From NCBI GenBank assembly GCA_900659855.1, contig CAACVI010000008.1, forward strand, positions 1 to 61,918: 61,918 bases of DNA, read 5' to 3'. This DNA is from Candidatus Desulfarcum epimagneticum. GTDB lineage: Bacteria > Desulfobacterota > Desulfobacteria > Desulfobacterales > CR-1. Positions 25,691-32,940 of this stretch are shown one piece after another; the stretch's first letter is position 1; each line of letters starts with the position of its first letter. The position numbers and the translations under genes are program-made. The notes beneath the pieces are model-generated. The model had not been told where the DNA came from and did no database searches. It saw nothing but the letters and a program-made list of their open reading frames with translations.

Positions 25691-26644
25691 TTATCCCCCG
25701 TTCATTAATATATTGACATGCCCGCCCGCCAGCTCCGGCAAGCGCTTGAGGCTGTAGCCTCCTTCGAGAATGGACAGCGCCCGGCCCCCGGAATACGAGT
25801 CCGCCATTTCGCAGATCCGTTTCATCATCCATGAAAACCCGCCGGTGGAAAGATTGATCCGGGACATGTTGTCCTCCACGTGGGCGTCAAACCCGGCGGA
25901 CACGATGATGACCTCCGGCTTGAAGGCGTCAAAGGCCGGAAACAGATCATTTTCAAAACTTTTTTTGTATTCCTCATCCCCGCCGCCTGGAAGAATCGGC
26001 GAGTTTTTCGTGAACCCTTTGCCCTCGCCCTTTCCGTCCTCAAACTCCCGGCCGGTGCCCGGAAAGGCGAAGGACGGGTGCTCATGGATGGAATAGTAAA
26101 ACACGGACGGGTCCTGCTCAAAAATATGCTGGGTGCCGTTTCCGTGATGCACGTCGAAATCCACGACGCCCACCCGCTTGATCCCCCACTTGTCGATAAG
26201 GTACCGGGCGGCCAGGGCCACATTGGCGAAATAGCAAAACCCCATGGCCTGGTCCGTCTCCGCGTGATGGCCCGGGGGCCTCACCGCGCAAAAGGCGTTG
26301 TCCAGCCGGCCATCCATCACCATATCCGTCACACGCAGTATGCCCCCCACCGCCAGACGGGCGGCGTCAAAGGTGCTCATGCACATCTGGTTGTCCGGGC
26401 AGTAAAAAATCTTCTCTCCGGCCAGGCAGGCGTCTTTAAAATTCTTGATGTAGTACTGGGTGTGGATCGCCTCGATCCATTTCATGTCGGCGGGCTCGGC
26501 CTCGATCCGGGTCAGCTTGTCCATGAGCCCCGCGTCTTTGATCCCCTGCTGAATGGCGGTGAGCCTTTCAGGGACCTCGGGATGAAACGGCCCGGTCTTA
26601 TGCGCCAGGAAGCGCTCGTCGTATAAAAAACCTGTTTTTCTCAT
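25691..26644 (-). CDS. Histone deacetylase family protein (AcuC-like)
   Basis: 317 residues spanning the arginase/deacetylase fold. Active-site features: AVRPPGHHAETDQAMGFCYF (tandem His), VVDFDVHHGNGTQ (zinc Asp and His), SAGFDAHVEDNM (zinc Asp) and LEGGYSL (catalytic Tyr). In bacteria these enzymes deacetylate acetyl-CoA synthetase lysines (AcuC) or polyamines. Adjacency to the CBS/ACT gene favours the AcuC-type role. It lies between cooC and the CBS gene in one leftward operon. Confidence 0.9.
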   Translation of the reverse strand: MRKTGFLYDERFLAHKTGPFHPEVPERLTAIQQGIKDAGLMDKLTRIEAEPADMKWIEAIHTQYYIKNFKDACLAGEKIFYCPDNQMCMSTFDAARLAVGGILRVTDMVMDGRLDNAFCAVRPPGHHAETDQAMGFCYFANVALAARYLIDKWGIKRVGVVDFDVHHGNGTQHIFEQDPSVFYYSIHEHPSFAFPGTGREFEDGKGEGKGFTKNSPILPGGGDEEYKKSFENDLFPAFDAFKPEVIIVSAGFDAHVEDNMSRINLSTGGFSWMMKRICEMADSYSGGRALSILEGGYSLKRLPELAGGHVNILMNGG

Positions 26645-26668
26645 ATAATCCCACTTTTCGCCATTTTT

Positions 26669-27433
26669 TTATGTGGATGAAGATTCCGAAAAAATCCGGT
26701 CGAACACCCCGCATGCCTCGACAAAGGCGGGATTGTCATCGGACATCTCAATGGTGGGCCGGCCCGCGAGATCAAAGTCATACACCTCCGGGTCATCCTG
26801 AATCACACCGGCCAGGTGGACATTTTGCTCCTTTAAAATTTTTAAAACCGCCTCGTCGGGCTCCCCTTTGAGCCGGTTTAAAACCACCCAGGATTTGCCC
26901 ACCCCGATGTTGAGATTCTCGGCGAGGTCGCGAATGCGGATGGCGGCCTGAAGCCCCCGCCTTGAGGCGTCGGCCACAATGAGCAGCGCGTCCACATTTT
27001 TGGTGGTCAGGCGGCTGATGTGCTCCATGCCGGCCTCGTTGTCCGTGACGATATAGGGATAATTTTCAATGAGCCGGTCCAGGAAATTGGTCAGGATGGT
27101 GTTGGCCGCGCAGTAGCAGCCGGTCCCCTCGGGCTGGCCCATGACCACCAGGTCAAAATCCCCGGCCTCCACGATGGACTGCTCCAGCTTCATGGACATG
27201 AACACATCCTTGGTCATGCCCGAAGGCACGTCCCCTTTTTTCATCTCTTCCCGGGCGCCCCCCACCGTGCCCGCGATCTCAACCCCCAGCACCTCGTTGA
27301 GGTTGGCGTTGCTGTCCGCGTCCACGGCCAGAATCGGCGTTTTTTGTTTAAGCCTTAAGTATTTGATCAGCATCCCGGCAAGCGTGGTTTTGCCGGTCCC
27401 CCCCTTTCCAGCCAAAGCGATGGAAACTCTCAT
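26669..27433 (-). CDS. CooC/AcsF-type nickel-insertion ATPase
   Basis: 254 residues from the ATG at 27433 (AGAGGG upstream); the longer frame to 27466 has no ribosome site. MinD/SIMIBI ATPase: Walker A GKGGTGKTTLA at residues 9-19, switch LAVDADSNANLNEVLG, and the CooC-family Cys motif GQPEGTGCYCAAN. CooC and AcsF load nickel into carbon monoxide dehydrogenase or acetyl-CoA synthase. This fits a Wood-Ljungdahl anaerobe, though no CODH gene is in the window. First gene of the leftward operon cooC, acuC-like, CBS/ACT, prmA, cobT. Confidence 0.88.
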   Translation of the reverse strand: MRVSIALAGKGGTGKTTLAGMLIKYLRLKQKTPILAVDADSNANLNEVLGVEIAGTVGGAREEMKKGDVPSGMTKDVFMSMKLEQSIVEAGDFDLVVMGQPEGTGCYCAANTILTNFLDRLIENYPYIVTDNEAGMEHISRLTTKNVDALLIVADASRRGLQAAIRIRDLAENLNIGVGKSWVVLNRLKGEPDEAVLKILKEQNVHLAGVIQDDPEVYDFDLAGRPTIEMSDDNPAFVEACGVFDRIFSESSST

Positions 27434-27492
27434 AGCGTCGCGCCCTCTTTCGTGAAAACAAATCACAGTCCAATGGTTTTTAAGAATTCGTA

Positions 27493-27618
27493 TTAATAAA
27501 CCAGCAGGGGCGAACAGTCAAGGACGTTTTGCGCGGGCGCCCCCGGCCCGTCCGAACCCGGCGGGCCGACCCCGAGATTTTCCTTGAACGCCCGGCCTGA
27601 GATGTGGTATTTCTCCAT
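27493..27618 (-). CDS. Possible 41-residue peptide upstream of cooC
   Basis: An ATG at 27618 preceded by CAGGAAG (4 nt gap) opens a 41-codon frame ending at TAA 27493-27495. It begins MEKYHISGRAFKENLG, then is Gly/Pro-rich, and ends CSPLLVY. I recognise no family. The good ribosome site and position 60 bp upstream of cooC are the only support. It could be a leader peptide or chance. Confidence 0.3.
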   Translation of the reverse strand: MEKYHISGRAFKENLGVGPPGSDGPGAPAQNVLDCSPLLVY

Positions 27619-27656
27619 AAAACTTCCTGGAAACCGGAAACACGCGAAGGACCCCC

Positions 27657-28952
27657 ATGACATCCGCCGAAGAAAGAAAAAAACTGCCCATCGGGATGCA
27701 GACGTTTGAGGAAATACGCCGCCGGGGGTATGTGTACATTGACAAAACCCGGAAAATACACGAAATGATCACCACCGGAAAGGCTTATTTTCTGTCCCGG
27801 CCCCGCCGGTTCGGCAAATCCCTTCTGGTTTCCACTTTAAACGAAATATTCAACGGCTCAAAAGATCTGTTCGAGGGCCTTTGGATCCACACGTCCGGCT
27901 ATGAATGGCCCCGGCGCCCGGTGATTAAAATCAGCCTCGGGGGCGCGTTGTGCAAAACCCCGGGGGACATCCAGGACTACATCCGGGAACACATCGAACA
28001 CATCGCCGACGCCCATGGCGTGAAAGTCCACCAAAACGAGACCGCGCCGGCCATGCGGGAGCTGATCCGAAAAATTTCCAAAATCGGCAAAGTGGCGGTT
28101 TTGATCGATGAATATGACAAGCCCCTCACAGACTGCCTGGACGATCCGGACCTCTACCGGGAAAACCGGAGGTTTCTGCGGTCCTTTTACTCCATTTTCA
28201 AAGAAATGGATGAGCACACCCATTTCATATTTTTCACCGGCGTGTCCAAATTCTCCAAAGTCGGCGTGTTTTCAGGTTTAAACAACCTCAAAGACATCAC
28301 CATGGACATGAGATTTTCGGACATGCTGGGAATCACGCAAAAAGAGCTGGAGTCCTGTTTCTCCGATCATATCCGGGACGCGGGCGAAAAAGAGGGGCTC
28401 GGCCGGGACGCCCTTTTGGAAAAAATCGAATTCTGGTACAACGGATACCGGTTCTCCGAGGAAGACATTCGCGTGTACAATCCATTCTCAACGCTTTTGT
28501 TTCTGGATCAGAAAAAATTCAGCTTCCACTGGTTTGAAACCGGGACCCCGGCTTTTCTCATCAACCTCATCAAAGAAACGGATTACGATGTTCAAAATCT
28601 GGAGCGCCTGGAAGTCAGCGAGTCCTCTTTCTCCAGTTATGAGATCGAAAATCTGGCCGCCGTTCCCCTCCTGTTTCAAACCGGCTATCTGACCATCAAA
28701 GATTATGATGCCGAAACAGGCCTTTACACCCTGGATTATCCCAACTTCGAAGTCCGAAACGCCTTTGAAACCCTGGTCCGGATCAGGAACAAAAAATATT
28801 ATGAACGGTTCCTGGATCAGGAGCGAACGCTTTATCTGATCGGGGTGGAATTCAACGCCGATGAACGCAATATAGGGGATTTTGAGATGGAGGTCCTGGC
28901 GCCGGCCGGCGGCCCCGCGTCCGCCCCGAAAAAAAAGGAGCGCGACCCATGA
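27657..28952 (+). CDS. AAA-ATPase-like protein (DUF1703 family) lacking its nuclease domain
   Basis: 431 residues. N-terminal AAA-ATPase-like domain (PF09820 type): LPIGMQTFEEIRRRGYVYID, Walker A-like SRPRRFGKSLLVST at about 47-60, Walker B-like VAVLIDEYDKPL, FTGVSKFSKVGVFSGLNN. Normal members are about 510-560 residues and carry a PD-(D/E)XK nuclease after the ATPase. Here the sequence passes from FEVRNAFETLVRI directly to KYYERFLDQERTLYLIGVEF, the usual final strand, so the nuclease core is gone with the frame kept. GAAGGA lies 5 nt before the ATG. The role of intact members is unproven, with mobile-element or defence links suspected. The stop overlaps the next gene by 4 bp. Confidence 0.85.
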   Translation: MTSAEERKKLPIGMQTFEEIRRRGYVYIDKTRKIHEMITTGKAYFLSRPRRFGKSLLVSTLNEIFNGSKDLFEGLWIHTSGYEWPRRPVIKISLGGALCKTPGDIQDYIREHIEHIADAHGVKVHQNETAPAMRELIRKISKIGKVAVLIDEYDKPLTDCLDDPDLYRENRRFLRSFYSIFKEMDEHTHFIFFTGVSKFSKVGVFSGLNNLKDITMDMRFSDMLGITQKELESCFSDHIRDAGEKEGLGRDALLEKIEFWYNGYRFSEEDIRVYNPFSTLLFLDQKKFSFHWFETGTPAFLINLIKETDYDVQNLERLEVSESSFSSYEIENLAAVPLLFQTGYLTIKDYDAETGLYTLDYPNFEVRNAFETLVRIRNKKYYERFLDQERTLYLIGVEFNADERNIGDFEMEVLAPAGGPASAPKKKERDP

Positions 28953-29686
28953 CCCAGAACGAAATGGAGCCCATAGACGCCCGGGAGGCCTTTTGCTTCT
29001 CCTGCGGCCCGGATGTTCCCTGCTTTAACGAATGCTGCCGGGATTTAAGCCAGTCCCTGACGCCCTACGACGCCCTGAGACTGAGAAACCGCCTGGAAAT
29101 GGCCTCCCGCGAATTCATCGAGCGATTCGGGCTTCTTAACACCGGCCCGGCCACCGGGCTCCCGGTCCTGACCCTGGGACCGGCCGACGAAGAAACCCTG
29201 CTCTGCCCCTTTGTCACGCCCGACGGGTGCGCCGTGTATGAGGACCGCCCGTCCTCATGCCGCATGTATCCCCTGGCCCGGGCCGTGTCGCGGTCCCGGG
29301 AAACCGGGGAGACCGCCGTCCACTACGCCCTGGTCAAAGAGGCCCATTGCCGGGGATTTGAAAAGGGGGGCTCCCGGACCCCCGAAGACCGGACCCCCGA
29401 AGACTGGATCCGGGACCAGGGGCTTTCGGAATACAACCGCTTAAACGATCTCATGCTTGAGATCATCAGCCTGAAAAACACGTCCCACCCCGGCCCTTTG
29501 GGCCTGGCGGCCCAGAAAATGGCCCACATGGCCTTTTACGATCTCGATTCCTTCAAAGCCCTGGTCTTTGAGCAGGGCGGCCACCGTGAGATCGACGCCC
29601 CTTCGGAACTCATGGACGCCGCGAGGCAGGATGATGTGAAACTTCTGGAACTGGCGATGGTTTGGCTTAAGGCGGGGCTTTTTTGA
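28949..29686 (+). CDS. YkgJ-family cysteine-cluster protein
   Basis: 245 residues, starting in a 4-bp overlap with the preceding gene. A CFSCG...CFNECC cluster at about 16-31, then LCPFVTPDGCAVYEDRPSSC near 80-100 and a further Cys near 130, give the putative Fe/Zn-binding pattern of PF03692. These proteins are thought to bind a metal cluster; the reaction is unknown. A short internal duplication makes RTPEDRTPEDW near residues 146-156 (a 15-bp direct repeat). A terminator-like hairpin that is also the head of a dispersed repeat begins right after the stop. Confidence 0.85.
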   Translation: MTQNEMEPIDAREAFCFSCGPDVPCFNECCRDLSQSLTPYDALRLRNRLEMASREFIERFGLLNTGPATGLPVLTLGPADEETLLCPFVTPDGCAVYEDRPSSCRMYPLARAVSRSRETGETAVHYALVKEAHCRGFEKGGSRTPEDRTPEDWIRDQGLSEYNRLNDLMLEIISLKNTSHPGPLGLAAQKMAHMAFYDLDSFKALVFEQGGHREIDAPSELMDAARQDDVKLLELAMVWLKAGLF

Positions 29687-29815
29687 AAACACGCTTCGCG
29701 TGTTTTGTCCGTCGTCGGTTGTCCGTTGTCCGTTGTTTTGGAGCCATTCTTTCCGAAGTCGGATAAAACCCGGCCCCGGAAAAGCCAAAGCCGGTATGAT
29801 TTGCGGGCTTGCAAC
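29687..29815. repeat. Dispersed CRISPR-island repeat element, copy A
   Basis: It opens with the hairpin AAAACACGCTTCGCGTGTTTT (also a terminator-like end for the upstream gene). A run of TCCGTTG-type heptamers follows, then TTCTTTCCGAAGTCGGATAAAA, CCCGGCCCCGGAAAAGCC and CCGGTATGAT. The same order recurs at 31193, 31444 and 46858 and in rearranged form at 30326. Confidence 0.75.
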
Positions 29816-29831
29816 GGAGATATTCTACGGT

Positions 29832-30004
29832 TCAGTCACTTTCATGTTCCTCCAATAAAAGCCTCAACTCCTGTTCAAGCAGCTCTTTTTTCGGAATGAT
29901 CACGCGAGGTCATCGGATACGGAGAGCAGTTCACAATATTTTGACCAGCTCAATTTTCCAGACAGTGTCTGGAATTTTGGGTATTTTAAATAAAGAGCGC
30001 GCAT
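29832..30004 (-). pseudogene. Remnant of a DUF1016/YhcG-type nuclease gene
   Basis: From the ATG at 30004 the frame reads MRALYLKYPKFQTLSGKLS then WSKYCELLSVSDDLA and stops. This is the characteristic N-terminal helical region of DUF1016 (PDDEXK YhcG-like) proteins. After a frame change the next ~20 residues (IPKKELLEQELRLLLEEHES) look like the C-terminal end of the same family. About 250 residues between them are deleted. It is non-functional. Confidence 0.65.
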
Positions 30005-30018
30005 AAGTTGTAAGACGG

Positions 30019-30054
30019 ACGGGTCGAATTTATTCGCCCCTTGTCTCAATCCCG
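30019..30054. repeat. CRISPR-end hairpin with 12-nt CRISPR-repeat relic
   Basis: The hairpin GGGTCGAATTTATTCGCCCC (30021-30040) is followed 2 nt later by GTCTCAATCCCG, the first 12 nt of the array-1 repeat. The following bases belong to the antitoxin gene's 3' end, so a repeat or array was replaced or lost here. Confidence 0.6.
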
Positions 30055-30264
30055 CCTGCTTTCAATCAGGGACCTTAATGCCTCGTTCACAGCGAAGGAG
30101 TTCGGGAAGGCTCTGGCAATGTCAGGATCAAGAATAACCACATTGGATCCTTCCTTTAACAGACGCTTAAAATACTTTCCCCTCGTTGCCTTTGAATAAT
30201 CAAAATCGTATTCCTCAGACAAATCATCATGGCGCTCTTTTTCTTTATCCCATTCAAATTTCAT
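30046..30264 (-). CDS. Small antitoxin-like protein (orphan)
   Basis: 72 residues. EEYDFDYSKATRGKYFKRL followed by LDPDIARAFPNSFAVNEAL is the common pattern of short type II antitoxins paired with RelE/HicA- or BrnT-like toxins. The first residues (MKFEWDKEKE) look like the start of a BrnT toxin, so the gene may be a junction of two genes. Its last codons run into a CRISPR-repeat-like GTCTCAATCCC. No toxin partner is present on either side. Confidence 0.6.
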   Translation of the reverse strand: MKFEWDKEKERHDDLSEEYDFDYSKATRGKYFKRLLKEGSNVVILDPDIARAFPNSFAVNEALRSLIESRRD

Positions 30265-30325
30265 ATGAAATATTAATTTAGAGCAGACAGTCTTCTATAC
30301 GCGGTTCGTTTTTCCACTTAATATT

Positions 30326-30480
30326 CCACGAAGTCGAATAAAACCCCGGCCTCGGCAAAACCCAAGCCGGAGTCATATGTGATCTTCCAACGGACAACCC
30401 ACTGCGGACAACGGACGGGGCGAAGCCATTCGCCCCCTCCTGACACGCTTCGCGTGTTTTGTCCGTTGTCCGTCGCTTCA
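30326..30480. repeat. Dispersed CRISPR-island repeat element, copy B (rearranged)
   Basis: It contains CGAAGTCGAATAAAACCCCG, GGCAAAACCCAAGCCGG, then CGGACAACGGACGGGGCGAA with the hairpin GGGGCGAAGCCATTCGCCCC (30417-30436). The CACGCTTCGCGTG hairpin and TCCGTTG heptamers come after rather than before. No CRISPR repeat adjoins this copy. This covers most of the 257 bp between two antitoxin genes; nothing coding is seen. Confidence 0.65.
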
Positions 30481-30521
30481 GGCGATTTTCCACAAAGATG
30501 AGACGTTTCCTTCTCAAGCGT

Positions 30522-30827
30522 TCAGACCGCTTTCCGGTATTCCCGAACCTCCTGATTGATTTTTTCCGAAAACAAATCCTCGGCCACATCCAGATCGTAA
30601 TCCATCTGAAGGCCAAGCCGAAATTGCGGAGACATATGAAAATATTTCGCCAGTCTCAACGCGGTGTCAGGCGTGATCCGCCTTTTCCCCAAAATAATCT
30701 CATGGACTCTCCTGGGAGGCACGCGAATGTCCAGAGCGATTTTATTTTGGCTGAGCCCCATGGGCTTGAGAAATTCTTCCATTAAAATCTCCCCGGGGTG
30801 AATGGGGGGTATCTTTTGAGCGACCAT
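30522..30827 (-). CDS. higA: HigA-type antitoxin, apparently without its toxin
   Basis: 101 residues: IPPIHPGEILMEEFLKPMGL, then an XRE helix-turn-helix (SQNKIALDIRVPPRRVHEII) and ITPDTALRLAKYFHMSPQF, the hallmark of HigA addiction-module antitoxins. GGAGATATCTC precedes the ATG. higB normally lies immediately upstream; here a truncated vapC start occupies that place. The C-terminal 20 residues (FSEKINQEVREYRKAV) are variable. It could still repress a promoter or neutralise an unlinked toxin. Confidence 0.88.
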   Translation of the reverse strand: MVAQKIPPIHPGEILMEEFLKPMGLSQNKIALDIRVPPRRVHEIILGKRRITPDTALRLAKYFHMSPQFRLGLQMDYDLDVAEDLFSEKINQEVREYRKAV

Positions 30828-30838
30828 GAGATATCTCC

Positions 30839-30925
30839 TTAAAGCAGGCGATCCAGCATATCCGTCTGCCAGACGCTCCAGCCGTTGAAATAATCAATCC
30901 AAACCGAGGAGTCCACCAGTATCAT
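30839..30925 (-). pseudogene. Truncated vapC (PIN-domain toxin) start
   Basis: 28 codons from ATG 30923-30925, overlapping the vapB stop by 4 bp (ATGA), end at TAA 30839-30841. The peptide MILVDSSVWIDYFNGW is a canonical PIN-domain N-terminus with the first catalytic Asp. The remaining ~100 residues, with the other acidic residues, are missing and replaced by the higA gene. Confidence 0.85.
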
Positions 30926-31116
30926 TCATCCCGCCTCATCTTTTCCAGGTCGCCGTCCCATTTCAGTTTGCCCCTAAGATCTTTGATCCGCTCCTGTTTT
31001 TTCATCCGGATCAGAAGACGCAGGCCGCTTTCAACCACCGCTTTTTTGGTTTTTAAACGGGTCAGCTCAATGGCTTCGTTCATAAGATGGTCATCAATAA
31101 TGATATTGCTTCTCAT
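30922..31116 (-). CDS. vapB: VapB-type antitoxin
   Basis: 64 residues: a ribbon-helix-helix-like start (SNIIIDDHLMNEAIELTRLK) with TKKAVVESGLRLLIRMKKQE, then a toxin-binding tail (LKWDGDLEKMRRDE). This matches VapB antitoxins of the PF09957 type. It overlaps the remnant of its cognate vapC, so the toxin is dead and the antitoxin is an orphan. Confidence 0.85.
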   Translation of the reverse strand: MRSNIIIDDHLMNEAIELTRLKTKKAVVESGLRLLIRMKKQERIKDLRGKLKWDGDLEKMRRDE

Positions 31117-31192
31117 ACACGCCCCTTTATTGGTGTATAATTCGATTCAAACACACACATTTTCCCTGGATTTTGCAAGGCCGGAGGCGCCC

Positions 31193-31334
31193 CCGACACG
31201 CTTCGCGTGTTTTGTCCGTTGTTTTCGAGCCACACTGAACCCAGTCGAATAAAATCCCGGCCCCGGAAAAACCCAAGCTTACATTATCTGTGGTCTTCCA
31301 ACGGACAACGGACGGGGCGAATTTATTCGCCCCG
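31193..31334. repeat. Dispersed CRISPR-island repeat element, copy C
   Basis: Complete copy: the CACGCTTCGCGTG hairpin, TGTCCGTTGTTTTCGAGCC, CAGTCGAATAAAATCCCGG, AAAAACCCAAGC, GGTCTTCCAACGGACAACG and finally the hairpin GGGGCGAATTTATTCGCCCC at 31314-31333. A CRISPR repeat unit starts one base later, at 31335. Confidence 0.75.
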
Positions 31335-31443
31335 GTCTCAATCCCCTTCATTAGCGGGTCTGCATTCGAACCCGAAGGAGCTTGAGGTTGAGGTTCGGGT
31401 TTTCGCGTCTCAATCCCCTTCATTAGCGGGTCTACAGTCGAAC
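31335..31443 (-). CRISPR. Two-repeat relic array with a third repeat type
   Basis: Two 37-bp units at 31335-31371 and 31407-31443 flank a 35-bp spacer. The unit begins GTCTCAATCCCCTTCATTAG and ends CGGGTCTGCATTCGAAC; the second copy has two substitutions near that end. It shares GTCTCAATCCC with the repeats of arrays 1 and 2, so the deduced 8-nt crRNA handle (ATTGAGAC on the - strand) is the same. A lone, mutated unit of this type is at 48691-48727. No leader is recognisable. Probably a decayed array. Confidence 0.8.
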
Positions 31444-31560
31444 GACACGCTTCGCGTGTGTCCGTTGTCCATTGTCCGTTGTTTTCGAGCCACACTGAAC
31501 CCAGTCGAATAAATCCCCGGCCCAGGCAAAATTTAAGCCAGCATGATCTGTGGTGTTTGC
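31444..31560. repeat. Dispersed CRISPR-island repeat element, copy D
   Basis: It begins in GACACGCTTCGCGTGTG, continues with three TCCGTTG-type heptamers, CAGTCGAATAAATCCCCGG and AAGCCAGCATGATCTGTGG. The terminal GGGGCGAAT hairpin is missing. The stretch 31561-31609 leading to array 1 holds nothing recognisable. Confidence 0.7.
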
Positions 31561-31609
31561 CAAGGACAAAACACTGAGTGTGCCCGTCGTTTATCGTCCT
31601 TTATTTTTT

Positions 31610-32636
31610 GACGTTCCAATGCACACAAATCGTCACAAGGCTTGACGAGCATAAGTCTCAATCCCGTATCTATCCGGTCTCACGTTCCAATGGTATGCCG
31701 TTCACGCCCACAACCCCGCTGACGTTAGTCTCAATCCCGTATCTATCCGGTCTCACGTTCCAATATCATCAGAGAAACGCCCTTAACCAGTACGGATACA
31801 AGTCTCAATCCCGTATCTATCCGGTCTCACGTTCCAATCCGCCAATGTGCCTGAAAATGTGGGGGTTTTTGTTGGTCTCAATCCCGTATCTATCCGGTCT
31901 CACGTTCCAATAGGACACCGGGGTGGCGAAATGACAACCTATGATTGTCTCAATCCCGTATCTATCCGGTCTCACGTTCCAATACGCCGGGGACGACGGG
32001 GGTGGATGCTCCAAAAAAGTCTCAATCCCGTATCTATCCGGTCTCACGTTCCAATTTCGGCTTTACCTGACCGACAAGATTACCACAAATCGTCTCAATC
32101 CCGTATCTATCCGGTCTCACGTTCCAATCGGTTGAAACTGAAAGGACGGAATAAAAATGATAATGTCTCAATCCCGTATCTATCCGGTCTCACGTTCCAA
32201 TAATTTTTTGACATTATGACGCCTCAATAAATTTGGTGTCTCAATCCCGTATCTATCCGGTCTCACGTTCCAATCGCCGTGACACTTGCGGCCAGACAGC
32301 CGGACCCGTGTCTCAATCCCGTATCTATCCGGTCTCACGTTCCAATCAGAGTTTTTAAAAACGGACGCTGTTGAATCTGGGAGTCTCAATCCCGTATCTA
32401 TCCGGTCTCACGTTCCAATAATCCGTGGACGCCGCGCCGCAGTCAGCGCAACGAGTCTCAATCCCGTATCTATCCGGTCTCACGTTCCAATTCCCAATTA
32501 TCTGCGCTCATTTATTCCCCCTTTTCGTCTCAATCCCGTATCTATCCGGTCTCACGTTCCAATACCGCCATGGGCGAGTTCCGGGAAATCGTGGGAAAAG
32601 TCTCAATCCCGTATCTATCCGGTCTCACGTTCCAAT
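31610..32636 (-). CRISPR. CRISPR array 1: 14 full 37-bp repeats plus a truncated distal one
   Basis: Fourteen identical 37-bp repeats begin at 31655, 31728, 31802, 31875, 31947, 32019, 32092, 32165, 32238, 32310, 32383, 32455, 32527 and 32600, with unique spacers of about 35-37 bp. The unit begins GTCTCAATCCCGTATCTATC and ends TCACGTTCCAAT. An 11-bp stub of the repeat end (31610-31620) plus a 34-bp spacer precede the first full repeat. Read on the - strand the repeat ends ATTGAGAC, the usual type III 5'-handle form (ATTGARAC), so I infer leftward transcription from a leader to the right. This matches the AT-rich 32637-32940 and the decayed left end. Confidence 0.97.
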
Positions 32637-32940
32637 CCCGATTCCTGAATTTAATTTTATATATCAAACGTTTACACTTTTTTTCAAAGAACGGTAATCG
32701 GCTTTCCCCCCGGCACAAATTCTATTCAAAGGGCGAAAACAGCGCGGCATAGAACAATCAATAATTTGATTTTATTGAATAAAATATCAAAAAATATTTT
32801 TATTGAATAATTTTACCATAATCAATAATTTTCTGCCTGAAAACTAAAACCGTTTAAGGGCATTTTCTATCATTCTCGAAAATTATGAGAATTGGATATC
32901 ATGTCTCTGCTGATTCCCTACATGAATATTTTCCAATTCT
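32637..32940 (-). promoter_or_regulatory. Leader region of CRISPR array 1
   Basis: An AT-rich 300-bp stretch with no supportable ORF. Next to the array it has TTTTATATATCAAACG, matched beside array 2 by ATAATATCAAACCG. A second shared block, AAACCGTTTAAGGGCATTTTC (32847-32866), resembles AAACCGTTCTAAGGCGTTTTC at 48469-48488. In array 2 these two blocks are contiguous, while here they are about 170 bp apart, with AT-rich DNA between. This region also holds any terminator of the TIR-SAVED gene; none is obvious. Confidence 0.65.

Noticed and set aside
31578-32697. Several ORFs across array 1 and similar ones across array 2 (46977-48480)
   Set aside because: Their translations are the CRISPR repeats read as peptides (for example NPVSIRSHVP, SLLIRSFVQT), not proteins.
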